From Emydura subglobosa (taxonomy: Eukaryota; Chordata; Testudines; Chelidae), in contig ML679959.1 in assembly GCA_007922225.1 (NCBI GenBank), positions 27,880,540 through 27,944,539 of the forward strand: a DNA stretch of 64,000 bases, given 5' to 3'. The notes under the pieces are model-generated. The model did no database searches. It saw only the letters and a list, made by a program, of their open reading frames with translations, and had not been told where the DNA came from. Below, one piece after another: positions 1 to 10,640 of this stretch (its first letter is position 1; each line of letters opens with the position of its first letter). The translations under genes and the position numbers were made by a program.

Positions 1-215
1 GGCAGCCCTCCGTGAGGGTTGCACTCGCTCTCTGGGGTTAGGCCCTCTGGCCCCGCCACCTCCTGGGATCGCACTTTTGAGCCGTCAGCACGCCTGTCTC
101 TCTCTGTGAGCCCCCTCAGGGAGTCCGCTTGCTCGAGGGCCCTGAGAACTTCTTGTGCTGTGTTCAGACGTACAACAAACCTTTCTGAGTCACCGCAGTC
201 TAGAGTTCTGGGCTG
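1..215 (+). repeat. LTR-like fragment, R/U5-like end (+)
   Basis: The block at 136-198 recurs in reverse complement at 528-591 with about 56 of 63 bases the same. The shared block runs from 'agggccctgagaac' through 'ctgtgctgtgttcaga' to a poly(A)-signal-like 'caacaaacc' and 'tctgagtcaccg'. That order (short R-like stretch, AATAAA-like signal, then a U5-like stretch) resembles a retroviral long terminal repeat. It is followed by a GT-rich microsatellite (about 218-252). The 5' side may be cut by the window edge. The LTR assignment is inferred; the repeat itself is seen. Confidence 0.4.
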
Positions 216-308
216 CATTGTGTGTGTGTATGTGTGTGCATGCGCGTGTGTAAGTGCCTGAATGACCTTTGGACGTGGGAGTAAGGCTTTTTAAGTGACT
301 TAAAGTAC

Positions 309-511
309 AATTTTCAAAGCCCTCTGTCGGTCTGCATTGGCACTCTTCACCGTAGTATCTGGGTACCTCACTGACACTGAGGAAAGCATCCTCTGAGCAC
401 CTTTGCAAAGATAGGGCTCTGTTATCCCCATTTTACTGTGGCGCCCAGAGATTGCGGCTTTTCTAAGGTGTCACGCGGATCTGTGGCAGAGCCAAGAATA
501 GAACACCCCGA
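309..511 (-). repeat. MIR/CORE-like SINE, copy 1
   Basis: It contains the hallmarks of the MIR/CORE SINE family in reverse orientation: 'ccccattttactgtgg', then a degenerate 'agagattgcgg', 'ggtgtcacg' and 'tgtggcagagccaagaat'. It is repeated directly at 1746-1945. The copy stops where the inverted LTR-like block begins. Confidence 0.55.
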
Positions 512-527
512 AGGTAGAATCTCCAGC

Positions 528-592
528 CTACGGTGACTCAGAAGGGTTTATTGCACATCTGAACACAGCACAGGATGTTCTCAGGGCCCTGG
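528..592 (-). repeat. LTR-like R/U5 block, inverted copy
   Basis: This is the reverse-complement partner of 136-198. Read on the - strand it has a perfect 'aataaa' where the left copy has 'aacaaa'. The similarity is confined to this block: sequence beyond it (600-850) does not obviously match 1-135, so the two may belong to different subfamilies that share the polyadenylation/U5 part. The - strand element probably extends to the right, but I cannot set its end. Confidence 0.4.
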
Positions 593-1745
593 AGCCTAGA
601 ACGTCTCCGCACAGATCATCTGGGTCTGTCCCAGTCCAGGTGGCTTAGGCTGCTCTTGGTTCCCAGTCCAGAAACGACCTCCTTCCAGTGGACCATCTTA
701 TATCGGCTTCCCAGCTGCCTCTCCTCCATTCTTTGTCTTCTTTCCTGGGCAAAAAGATCACCGGAGCCTTCTCTTCTCAGCCTTTTGCCCTCCCACTGGC
801 CAGAACCCGCTGGCTTCCAAGATGGGGTGGGCCTCCGGGTCACCAGTTGCTAAGTTCCACAGCGTCCAGGCCATTGTCCGGGATCCAGGCTGCTAGGCAA
901 GGTCACACCTGGTCCTCTGCAACAACAAGCACCCTCTCCCACCGCCTCGTTAAACATGCAAGACACTGGGAAACCAAGTCACACACATTATTCGTGCAGA
1001 CCATGAGGAAAATTCCCCCCATTCGTCGCAACATTCAAATGGATTTCTGCGTGCGTGGCCGCACCGCTGTGTCAGAGTGCTTAGACATCTGCAGCCCTGC
1101 AGGATCCAGTAATGAGTTCTCTTGACGGGCACGTACACCTGGCTGCATTCACACCCCCTCGCTCAATGGACAGTTCTCACCAATTAACACATTCGTTGGA
1201 GCTAGACCTGCCATCACGCACCAGCCCCATCAGAATGTGATGCAGCTGTAGCTGGATGGCAGCTCTCTCAGCAAATCCTGCCGGAGACTCGCTTGTCTTG
1301 CCGTTGACAGCTGGAGGTGGGTTTTTTTTTTGCAACAGTGATCAGATAAGGTTGTCCCTGGCTCTGACCTTTCTGCACCGATCCTTCCCATGCTTTCTGC
1401 TTTAGTTGATCAAAGAAAACCTTCCTAAATTCAGCCTCTGGAGCCTGCTGGGTTCTGTTGCTTTGTGAAATTCTCCTAGCCTAAACAAAGCCTGTGGGGC
1501 AGAAGTGATGGCACACAGTGGATGCAAAATTAATTAACCCCGTCAGTACTGAGGGAGTGGATGTCACAGGGGACTAGTAAAGGGATATGTAGGGTCTTCA
1601 CTGTCTCGCCATGGTTCACATTCGTCTTAGACTGATGATGACTAAAAAGTCATGGACGTCAGACGGCTGTTTGGTGACCCTGCTGGTGTGAAATGCATTG
1701 GTTGGTTTCAGTTCAGCTACTAATGGACAGATATTTCTGGGTAAA

Positions 1746-1945
1746 ATTTTCAAAAGCACCTGTCAATCTGCACTGGCACTCTTCACCGTAGTATCTGAGC
1801 CCATCACTGACACGGAGGAAGGCATCCGCTGAGCACCCTGGTGAAAGTAGGGGTGTTATCATCCTCATTTTACTGTGGCGCACAGAGATTGTGGCTTTTC
1901 CACGGTGTCACGCGAGTCTGTGGCAGAACCAAGAATAGAACACAC
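1746..1945 (-). repeat. MIR/CORE-like SINE, copy 2
   Basis: This is a direct repeat of 309-511. Both copies share 'ggcactcttcaccgtagtat', 'cactgacac.gaggaa.gca' and 'attttactgtggcgc', so they are far more alike than two random ancient SINE copies. The pair may be a local segmental duplication or two insertions of a younger, specialised subfamily. Confidence 0.55.
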
Positions 1946-2355
1946 ATCTCACATGGGCAGTAAGGCCGCCCGTCCGTCACAGCAGGGAAATCATCAGCAC
2001 AGTTGCCATTAGTGGTTCCCCTTCTTGGCAGCCTCGCTCTGAAGGCTAAGATTTGAACGAGGAGCGGAATCGGAAGCAACCATCCCACTGAGAACCCCTG
2101 TTTGAACCTCAAAGGAGAGGTGGAGCTGATTCCTCCACATTGTTCTGCCAACATGCCTTGACTTTGATCTGGAGAGGGAAACTGACCTCTAAGAGTAAGT
2201 GGGGTGGGGAAATTCAACTCAATTCTCGCTCTCTTAGCCAAGAGGGCAAAGCTGCTGCCTCTGACATGCTGTTGTAGGAATAAATAGACAAATTCATTTT
2301 TTTTTCTCAGTTTAAAAACCTAACGTCCATGTTGTTTTTTCTCACCCTCCCCCAG

Positions 2356-2364
2356 GTCTGAACC
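2356..2364 (+). other. LPP: LPP 5' UTR, end of the untranslated leader
   Basis: The 9 bases between the splice acceptor (AG at 2354-2355) and the start codon. The initiation context is 'gaaccATGt', with a C rather than a purine at -3, so it is a weak Kozak context. The remaining 5' UTR must lie on upstream exons outside the window. Confidence 0.75.
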
Positions 2365-2557
2365 ATGTCTCACCCATCCTGGCTACCACCAAAGAGCACC
2401 CACGAACCCGTCAGTCACGTCACCGCGAGAATGGAGACCACGCATGCCTTTGGGATGCCCAGCATCTCCGTGTCCACGCAGCAGACGCCAAAGAAGTTTG
2501 CACCCGTTGTTGCGCCAAAGCCCAAGTACAATCCGTACAAACAGCCGGGAAGTGATG
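2365..2557 (+). CDS. LPP: LPP coding exon 1 (residues 1-64, start codon)
   Basis: LPP is a zyxin-family scaffold of focal adhesions and cell-cell contacts that binds actin regulators and also shuttles to the nucleus. The exon begins with MSHPSWLPPKST, the characteristic LPP N-terminus, and includes METTHAFG and SISVSTQQ. The segment at residues 42-59 (PKKFAPVVAPKPKYNPYK) is the alpha-actinin-binding region known in the family. The acceptor AG is at 2354-2355 and the donor is G|GTAAGA, with the intron starting at 2558. The exon ends after the first base of codon 65, and that phase matches the next exon. The frame stays open to 3054 through the intron, but similarity to LPP ends exactly at the donor, so that extension is an artefact. 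The partner exons are 42 kb and 60 kb downstream. Confidence 0.97.
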
Positions 2558-3264
2558 GTAAGAAACCCTTGAAAAGGAGCGTGGGGGCACATGCAGGTTC
2601 TCCGTGCAATCTCTGCAGCACACAGGAATGCTCATTTGGTGAAACTGACTCCTGTGTGCTGGGCCAGCACGCTGCCTTTTCACCACTAAATCCTGCACTT
2701 GGTGTGTCTCTCTGCACAGGTGTGAATTTCATCCAGTGTGTGTATCTGATTAGGGGGATTATCCCTTTACACTATATGCTCATAAAACACTCTAGATTAC
2801 TGGCATTTTGTTCGATGTTGCAGAGCAGTTCAAATGAAAATCTCAGGGTATCTTCTTTGTATGTATGCCTGCCAGCCATCCTCAAGTTTTTTAAAAAAAC
2901 AAAACAAAACCACATTGTGGACCCCATCTTATTTTTTGAACAGTTGAGGCTGTCATCCGCCCTTGAAGGCCGTTGCTCATTTGGTGTATATCTACTGGGG
3001 CTGATCCAAAAATGTAGCACTCTAGAAGAAATTGCAGTGGCAGGGGGAGTTTGACTCTTTCCTGCTGGCTCAGTGGGAAGTAGTTTGCACAGTACTAAGT
3101 CTGAGGATATGGCAGGATGATGGGGCAAGTTGTTGGCAGAACTGCTGTCCAACCAATTAATGAATTCAGCATTACGGTTCCCCCGTACACCTAGTGACAC
3201 ATGCTCTTGAGAATTAATGGTTTAAATGAATAATTATTTACATGGATAAGAATGGAAAAAACAA

Positions 3265-4425
3265 GTTAAAAGTTACTTAGGCAAGCTCGATGCATTCAAG
3301 ACACCCTGGCCTGATGAAATACATCCTAGAATACTCAAGGAGCTGACTGAGGAGATATCAGAGCCATTGGCGATTGTCTTTGAAAAGTCATAGAAGATGG
3401 AAGAGAATCTGGAGGACTGGAAGAGGGCAAATATAGTGCCAATCTATAAAAAGGGAAATAAGGACATGCTGGGGAATTACAGACCAGTCAGCTTAACTTC
3501 AGTGCCAGAAAAGATAATGGAGCAAATAAACGATCAATTTGCAAACACCTAGAAGATAATAAGGTGATAAATAACATTCAGCATGGATTTGTCAAGAACA
3601 AATCAGGTCAAACCAACCTAATAGCTTTATGGCAGGGTAACAAGCCTTGTGGATGGGGGTAAGTGGTAGATGTGGTATATCTTGACTTTAGTAAGGCTTT
3701 TGATACTGTGTCGTGTGCCCTTCTCATAAATAAACTGGGGAAATACAAACCAGATGGAACTACTATAAGGCGAGTGCATAACTGGTTGGAAAACCATTCC
3801 CAAAGAGTAGTTATCGGTGATTCACAGTCAAACTGGAAACTCATATCGAGTGGAGTCCCGCATGAATCGGTTTTGGGTCCAGTTCTGTTCAATATCTGCA
3901 TCAATGATTTAGCTAATGGCATAGAGAGTACACTTATAAAGTTTGCAGATGATATCAATCTGGGAGGGGTTGCAAGTGCTTTAGAGGATAGGATTAAAAT
4001 TCAAAATGATCTGGACAAATGGGAGAAATGGTCTGAAGTAAATAGGATGAAATTCAATAAGGGCAAATGCAAAGTTCTCCACTTAAGAAGGAACAATCAG
4101 TTGCACACATACAAAAAGGAAAATGACTGCCTAGGAAAGGGCACTGCCGAAAGGGATCTGGGGGTCATAGTGGATCACAAGCTAAATATGAGTCAACGGT
4201 GTCACACCGTTGCAAAAAACCCAAACATTGTTCTGGGATGTATTAGCAGGAGTGTTGTAAGCAAGACATGAGAAATAATTCTTCCCCTCTACTCCGCGCT
4301 GGTTAGGCTTCAGCTGGAATATTGTGTCCGGGTCTGGGCACCACATTTCAGGAGAGATGTGGACAAATTGAAGGAAGCCTTGAGAAGTGCAACAAAAATG
4401 ATTAAAGGTCTAGAAAACATGAGCT
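3265..4425 (+). mobile_element. CR1 LINE fragment, reverse transcriptase region
   Basis: A 5'-truncated copy of the chicken-repeat-1 family of non-LTR retrotransposons. Translation gives blocks typical of its ORF2: 'TPWPDEIHPRILKEL'-like sequence near 3300-3345, NYRPVSLTS near 3476-3500, then the RT palm. The copy is disrupted by stops before 3660 and after 4270. The 3' end with ATTCTATGAT-type repeats is missing: sequence departs from CR1 near 4425, after 'LREALRSATKMIKGLENMSYE'-like coding. Confidence 0.9.
3663..4271 (+). pseudogene. CR1 ORF2 reverse transcriptase, internal fragment
   Basis: This is the longest open piece of the copy, 202 codons. Motif A reads YLDFSKAFDTVS, and the catalytic motif C reads KFADDINLGG with both aspartates present. 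Between them is SGVPHESVLGPVLFNICIND, the family's SGVPQGSVLGP block, with QG changed to HE. The C-terminal part has KCKVLHL and DLGVIVDHKL, also CR1 signatures. It lacks the endonuclease and 5' RT parts in frame, so it is a dead fragment despite the intact catalytic pair. An RT fragment this open in an intron suggests moderate age. Confidence 0.88.
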
Positions 4426-5470
4426 ATGAGGTGTTTTGTCCCATGCAGCTCTTGGGATTTGGGGAGCGTCTTGTGGTTAGTGCTCAGTTCGGAGACTTGT
4501 TGCATGACTTCCTCTGTGGAACGCCGCTTCTTGTTGGACCCAACCCTGCAAGGGATGAAAACTCACCAGTCAGCCCTGTTGAAGCCACTGAGATGGGTAT
4601 GCGCAGCTCCTTTCAGGAGGCACCCAGCGTCGGGCCCACGTCTTGGCTAACTTTGGGCTTTTGGAGATCACATGGTCACCTGAAGAGGCTGGAAGGCTAA
4701 TGGAGCCGAGGAAGAGCTATTCAGGGTTGTGGTGTGATACACAGCTTGCTGAAGTCCTGCCAGTCAGTGTCAGAATTCCTTTTTCATTGCTCCACTCTTT
4801 CAGCAGCGCTCTCTAATTATTTCCTCAGTGACCTCGATTTGTTTTTGTTTCAACGACCTAGCCTGAGAGACATTTCCATTGGTCGATGGCTGTGCAAAGA
4901 CGCTGTAGCAGCTGTTAGACTTTTCTTGTTTGATGATAACTCTTCTAAGTTCTGGACAACATGAGAAGAAGTCACTCTGTCATGGTAGTGCTTCCCCTAC
5001 ACTAGTACCTCCAGACGGCCTTTTTCTTTGTCAAGTTCAGCACACCTGTGCCCTCTCCTAAGTAGGCTCTTAGCAGAAAGGCTCGGCGAGCTTCAGACTG
5101 TCTTTAATGGAACCAGCTTCTTATTGTTCCTCTTCGTTTCGCCACTTGTGGTTTTCTTCGCCCTTGTAGCCCAGTTTAGTTTGCAGATCTGCCTAGCTGC
5201 CATTGCTGTTGCTGTCTCCCTCTCACTTTTATCCCTACTGCCTGTTTTTTATGCTCTGGCTACATGGCGTGTGTCGAATCATCAGAATGTTGCTGAGGTT
5301 CTCGTCTGCACAGAAGGGTGTTGTACAAGAAGAGCTTTATTTACCCAAGGCAGGAAGAAGATGAAGTGTGGGGGGCTAGGGGAGAGGGAGGGAAGCAGGA
5401 GCCAGGAATCGAAGTCTGCCGCATCGTAGGGATCGGTCACATACCAGAATTATCTGGCCTTAGGTTGTGA
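4426..5470. other. Unassigned segment, possible - strand LTR-like end
   Basis: This directly abuts the broken 3' end of the CR1 fragment. Two open frames (4734-4964 and 5028-5429, the latter very hydrophobic) match no family I know. On the - strand there is an AATAAAGC signal near 5337-5345 followed by a T-rich, then C-rich stretch, as in an LTR R/U5 region or a poly(A) site, but no poly(A) tail. It may be a dispersed repeat that interrupted the CR1 copy. The identity is unknown. Confidence 0.25.
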
Positions 5471-7087
5471 CAGAACTGAAGAGATTTACCAACCAAGTGA
5501 AATCCTGCTGGTGCTAACATGAGTGGGAGCCATAGCACAGACGGTGCTTTTGTAGGCCGACCTGCTTTCCTCATGTGTTAGTTAGATGTGCCAAAAACAG
5601 AATGGGTCCCACTGGGGCTAACACCAGGTCAGCTGAACCAGTGGGTGTTTCTTTTCATAAATTTCCCCAGCCTAGATAAGTGCCTGCTGTCTGCCCATAT
5701 GCGTTGTCCAGCCTGCATGTTTCTGTGTCCCATAGCTGCTGATTACGGTTCTTTACCTAAACTTCTTCCATGAAAACTAAGGAGGGGCGGGGGTTGCATT
5801 TTCTTTTTCTTGACTGTGTCCAGGAACACGCCATAAATCATTTCTCCTGATTCTTTATTACACCGTATTCTCATTTCACTTTATAAGATTCGGTAGCAGT
5901 GCCTGGCGTTTTAATAAGCTCAGCCCTAGGGCATAAATATTCTTGATCCGGGTGGGCCTGATCCTGAGAGCTGTGAGTATTGAAGTCATGGAGAGATGCA
6001 GGAGTTCAGCCCTCATGGGTGGGGCTTTTTTCCTGTGCCACTTGTATTCTGTGAATCTTTCCACACCTCCTCATTCCTCTGGCTCCAGGTTTTTTGCTTG
6101 GAACCAGAGGAATCCGTCAGGCTTCCTTAGTAAGAGGTATGTAGTAATTTTCTCTCTGTCTCCAGTGATAAAATCCTGCCCAGAATAACATGTGCTCTCA
6201 GGAGAAAAAGGACTTAATCCTGCTTCCATTATAGTCAATGTCATAATTCCCATGGACTTCAATAGGATCAGCTCTGTATTCTCTAAATATACTCAGTAAG
6301 CTCCCTGTTTATACACGCAATACGGGGTGTGCGAGTGTGTGTGTAAAACATACCAACGCTCGGGTGAAGGGGACTTGCTGCATTTGTGTTGAGAGGAGAG
6401 CACCGGCAACAGATCCCAAGGATAGAAATGAATGAGGAATGTTTTCCTCTTGCTGTGTCGCAATAATGGTCGCGTTCTTTTCACTGTTCTGTTATCAGTG
6501 TTGGGGTCTTTGCTCCAGTTTTAGTACAGAACTGAGAACTGGGGATAGGAGAGCAGACTTGGGGTGACTTTAATTTGCTTCACAAATAACATCCTCCTGC
6601 CTCTTACCTTTTCCTTCCTTCCCCTCCCCGTTTTGCAGCTGGAGAAGTGAGGCACAGAGAGATTAAGTGATTTGCTTAAAGAAGTCCATGGCTGATCTAG
6701 ATTTCAAAAAAATGAAAGCTGAAATGACATGACTCCAGAGGCTGGGGATTTATGAAAAAGACCAAATATCATGAGACTCATAATAAAATCCCAACAGCTG
6801 GCAACATTCTGCAAATGCAAATCATACAAAACTCACGGGGTCCCAGCAGCTTATTTATGTAGCCCTTCGGTGTTGCAATTTCAGCCTCTCTGTTACGGAT
6901 GGCAAGCGTGCAAGAGTGTAACGGGTCAGACAGCTGTGGTGCCATCAGAATGTATGGTTTATTCCCTTGATCTCTGGATTAAGAGATGGGCACGATCTTC
7001 CCTAGGATACGACACACTGCCTTATTTTCTCTGTCAGAGGCATGCGGACTTGCTTCACAAAATTAGCCATCTTTGTTCATGACCAAG
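5471..7087. other. Intronic sequence, mostly unassigned
   Basis: No gene is seen. A short MIR-like SINE in reverse orientation lies at about 6630-6700 ('ttttgcagctggagaagtga', 'ggcacagagagattaagtga'). Around 6200-6260 is a piece of the palindromic amniote repeat with 'ccatggacttcaatagg'. The rest is not recognisable by eye. Confidence 0.5.
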
Positions 7088-7300
7088 GATAAGATTTTGT
7101 CATAGAGGTCACGGAAGTCATGGATTCCATGACTTTCAGAGACCTCTGAGACAATTTCCCACCTCAGCCCGGGCTCTGAGGCAGCAGGCCGGAGCTGTCA
7201 GCCAGTGGGAGTGGGAGTCCCAGAGCACGTGAATTTTTGTTTATTGCTCACGACCTGTCCGTGACTTTTATTAAAAATAAGCATGATAACATCTTACCCT
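7088..7300 (+). repeat. Dispersed sauropsid repeat with GTCACGG/CCGTGAC ends
   Basis: It starts with 'gtcatagaggtcacggaagt', has a small perfect palindrome 'gtcatggattccatgac', a GC-rich centre, then 'cacgacctgtccgtgacttt' and 'ttaaaaataagcatgataac'. I recognise this layout from turtle genomic sequences, but I cannot name the family. The inverted GTCACGG and CCGTGAC words suggest a DNA-transposon-derived element. Confidence 0.4.
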
Positions 7301-8139
7301 TACTCATGGCTGGGCATCACTGGACATGTTAGAATTCCTGCCATTGACCTCTTTCCTTCTATTCTGCACCTTTGGTGAATATAATACCAGCAAAAGCGGG
7401 AGCAGTTAATATGGGAATTTAATAATAGAAACTAAATGAAGGAACGAGAACCCAATCGGAAGTTTTTCTTTTTCTTTCTTATTTGTTTTTTTAAACTAGC
7501 TTTTCTTTTGGGTAACTCTTTCGGAGTCCACGAATGACAGGAGGAACATGTGCAATTTTTTGATCACCCTCTTCCATTGAACTTTCTTTTTGGAGGCGGG
7601 ATCAAAGCTAGATTTGTTACTTGTGAGAAGAGCCTCGATGCAAGGCTGGCTCTAAGCCAGAGATAGCAGGTGCCATGTCTGTGAAAGCTTCATCCCCGCG
7701 GCCACTAGCCCGCCTGCCCTTGACCTGTAACGTCTCCCCGATGTTCTTGTGCGCGGAGTCTCTTGAGCGGAGGACTGCTTTTGTTCCATGCCTGCTAGGA
7801 ATTAAGGAATGTGAACTGCAACGCTCGCACCCAGAGAAACTTAATAAATGTTTGCTTGTACCCAAAGAAACATCATGAGTCTTGTGTACAAGAGCTGCTG
7901 TCAAGATCTCTGTCTAATTTTTGAAGCCCGCGGATGGGTTTACTGGAGTATATGCTTGGTACGTTAACTTCTCCTCCACCTACCCCTGTGATATTGGCAG
8001 CTCATAGAAGCTAAACAGGGCAAGCATATGTTCTGTACGTGGATTGGAGGCCAAAAAAGGAAAAATCCAGGGCCGTATTGGTGATCCGGTAGGTTCTACT
8101 CAGCTCTCTGTGTCTGTTTTGAACCATATCTCAGCATGG

Positions 8140-8215
8140 GGACAGATTATAGATTTTAGATTAATAGATTATAAATCCAGAAGGGACCACTGTGATCATG
8201 TAGCCTGACAGGGGA
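8140..8215 (-). mobile_element. CR1 3' end, short reverse copy
   Basis: 'ttataaatccagaagggacc' followed by 'actgtgatcatgtagcctga' is the reverse complement of a CR1 3' untranslated end. It is preceded by degenerate copies of the terminal short repeat ('attatagattttagattaat'). Only about 75 bp is left, the usual severe 5' truncation. Confidence 0.7.
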
Positions 8216-9337
8216 AGTTCTGCTGCTGGTGTGATGCTGTCTTTTGCTTGCGACACAAGTAGGAATTCCTGCCCACCTGGGTTATCGCTTTGTAAGAGCA
8301 GGAATATTTCCCATCAGATCCTGTCCATTCTGCCTCCCTAGAACTCCCCAGTCGTTTCAAACCAGGTCTGGTTTTCTTTTCTTCCTGTCCCAAACTGTTG
8401 TGGAGTGTTATAAACAGTTAAAACAGCTGCTTTGTTTCACTCCACAGGGGGCAGCACCTCAGTGATGGAACTAACGAATCTATTTTGGGCCAGAGCCTGT
8501 GAGATGCTGAGCACCTGTCACTCCCATCACGCTCTCAGCATCTCCCAGGATCGGGTCCATGATCTGTAAAATACTTTGGGCTCATATGGATGAAAAAATA
8601 GAAATGTGAGATATTGCAGCTCCTGCTGATGCTAATCGCACCCTGCTCACGTATTTCATTCTCACTACTCTTGAGCAACCCCTCAAATTAGCTCTTGCCT
8701 TTTAAAGTGTGTAAGCCTTTCTAAAAGGCATTGTGTTGTGGGAGAAGTATTAACTCTTTATCCATGTAATTCTCCTAATGAACGAGGCAAGCTGAGCAAA
8801 TGAAACCCATCATGTATTAGTCATTGTCGAAGCTGCATCATCTAGTGACTATTGCAAAATAAAGCCCACACAATTAACAATGAATCAAACCCCCAGTTCC
8901 CTTTGTGGTGGCTCTGCCACCATCTGCTTTCGAGTTTTTTTTAAAAAGGCAGAGTCATCATCAGGAAGGGGAGGGGGGTTTCCTCACTGGGGACTTTCAG
9001 CACCAGTTCTGAGCAACCTTCTGGAAGTCGCCACTGATTTTTCCTCTCATAGACATTCTTTCCCGGTCGGTTGAGAACCAGATGAAACCATTTGGCAATT
9101 AAGGGTTGTTCTGACTTGCCCAGCAGTGGATTTGAAACCGTTTGTAGCAACTTAAATGATAGCGTGTCAGCGTGGGGCCACGGTCGGGTTCCCTTCCTCA
9201 TAAGCAGCAACGCCTTTGCCATGAGGCCTGTGAAAGCCTTGATATAATGGGTAGGCAGCTGATGTGTGGAGACCACGGCCTCTCATGCTGAGTAGCGTTG
9301 TCCCATTGTTCTCTCGGGCTCCCCCCCGTCTGTCTTT

Positions 9338-9480
9338 CTGCAGCTCCCTGTTGTCTTTTGTCTTAGATTGTAAACTTTTTGGGGGAGGGATCGTCTTTCT
9401 ATTCTGTGTTTGTACTGCACCTAGCACATAGAAATCCTGGTCTATGAATGCGGCTCCTGGAAATTATAGTAACCCTTGTC
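9338..9480 (+). repeat. MIR/CORE-SINE 3' part
   Basis: 'cttagattgtaaactttttg', 'tgtttgtactgcacctagca' and 'ggctcctggaaattatagta' match the 3' half of an amniote MIR-like SINE ('agattgtaagctctttgggg ... gtacagcacctagcac ... ctcctaggcgctac'). The tRNA-derived head is not seen upstream. Confidence 0.6.
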
Positions 9481-10149
9481 CATAAGTAGTTCTGTTGGTT
9501 TCACGGTGATAATTTCAGAGTAAGGTATTACTCAGTGTGAATCAGGGTGTCAGAATCCGGCCATTCGCGATAGATAAATGGGCAGGCCTATTGCATTGGT
9601 CTTTGCTTTCAAGGTGAAATTTTCTTCTTCAAAATATCACCATGGGTAACGGTTCTGGGTGTGATGAGACATCAAACAGGTGCATAAAATCTACTACAGG
9701 GCCAGCATACTTATCTGTACTTCACAAAATGTCAAGTCAAACAACCAGATTTTATTAGTGATTTTTACTACGTTCTGTTAGAATCACAAATACTAAGCTT
9801 TCCGAGGCTTTGGGACACATAACCACTTACCTGGGAGCTACTCAGATTAATATCTATCCTTGTTTTTCACTTTGAGGAACAGAATTGCACTTTTCTTCGT
9901 TGGGTTTACTAAAGCTAGCATTATATTCTTTGTCAGGTAGACTTTTTCCAAGCTGTATTTTCTCTTTTCCTATGTCTGTCTACCTCTGTTTTCTTTCAAG
10001 ATTCTCTATTTAATTTTTCCACGTCAGTATTTCAAGCTTTGAATAGTGATTCATCTATGCTGGCCTGTTCCATGAACCACAATAGTTTGAGTAGAAAACA
10101 GAAAGGAGGAGATGGGCGGGGGAAGATGATCTTGACACACTCTGGAATG

Positions 10150-10640
10150 GAAAGAAGCCATCTTTTTATAACTCAAATTGCAAACATCTGGCATTTATTA
10201 TATTAAATCTACTTTAAGAAAGATAAAGTTTGCTCTCTCTATTTATAAAGGCTGTTGTGCCTAATCAAGGCAAAAGAGCAACATTAATACTGAAATAGCT
10301 TTCATTTAAGGAGGCAGTGCATGTCCCCTTTGTTTTTAATCTAAAAGCTTTAATATGTTGCTGGTATGTTAAAGAATAGCAATTGTTATGTGACAATTAA
10401 CAAGTAAGTAAAACTTCCTTTCTTCTTTGCCCTTGTTCACTAAATGCATCCTTTTAAGCCCTGTGAATTAATTATTATAATAAAGCATTATATATAATAT
10501 ATAAGCTTTCCTTCCCTGCCTAAAGCTTTTTACATTGCCAGACAGAGTGTGTGTACGGTAAATCAGGCAATGCCTATTTGGTAATGTTATAGGTTGGTCT
10601 AATAAAAATTAGAAGAATGAATGAGCAGCTCTTGAGTCCT
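10150..10640. promoter_or_regulatory. Candidate conserved noncoding block
   Basis: A repeat-poor, AT-rich block with several homeodomain-type cores ('attaattattataa', 'caattaacaagtaag') and TAAAG-type runs. It has the even, low-CpG texture of conserved noncoding elements, which are common in LPP introns. This rests on appearance only; no alignment was possible. Confidence 0.25.

Larger units (their letters stand above)
1..2355 (+). other. LPP: LPP upstream intron, 3' part
   Basis: This is the end of the intron that precedes the start-codon exon. It finishes with a T- and C-rich tract and the acceptor 'cctcccccag' just before 2356. It holds an LTR-like inverted pair at its left end and two copies of a SINE-type sequence. 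About 600-1740 and 1950-2330 contain nothing I recognise, and the open frames there have no known domain. The upstream noncoding LPP exons and the promoter are not in the window. Confidence 0.75.

Noticed and set aside
2365..3054. A 229-codon open frame starting at the LPP ATG
   Set aside because: LPP similarity ends at residue 64, exactly at a GTAAGA donor, and the next LPP residues are encoded at 44848. The rest is intron read-through.
3663..4271. A functional reverse transcriptase gene
   Set aside because: The catalytic FADD is intact, but the copy lacks the endonuclease and the 3' end and has flanking stops; it is a CR1 fragment.
5028..5429. Hydrophobic 133-codon open frame resembling a membrane protein
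   Set aside because: T- and C-rich composition alone produces Leu/Ser/Phe/Val runs; no family match and no conserved charges.
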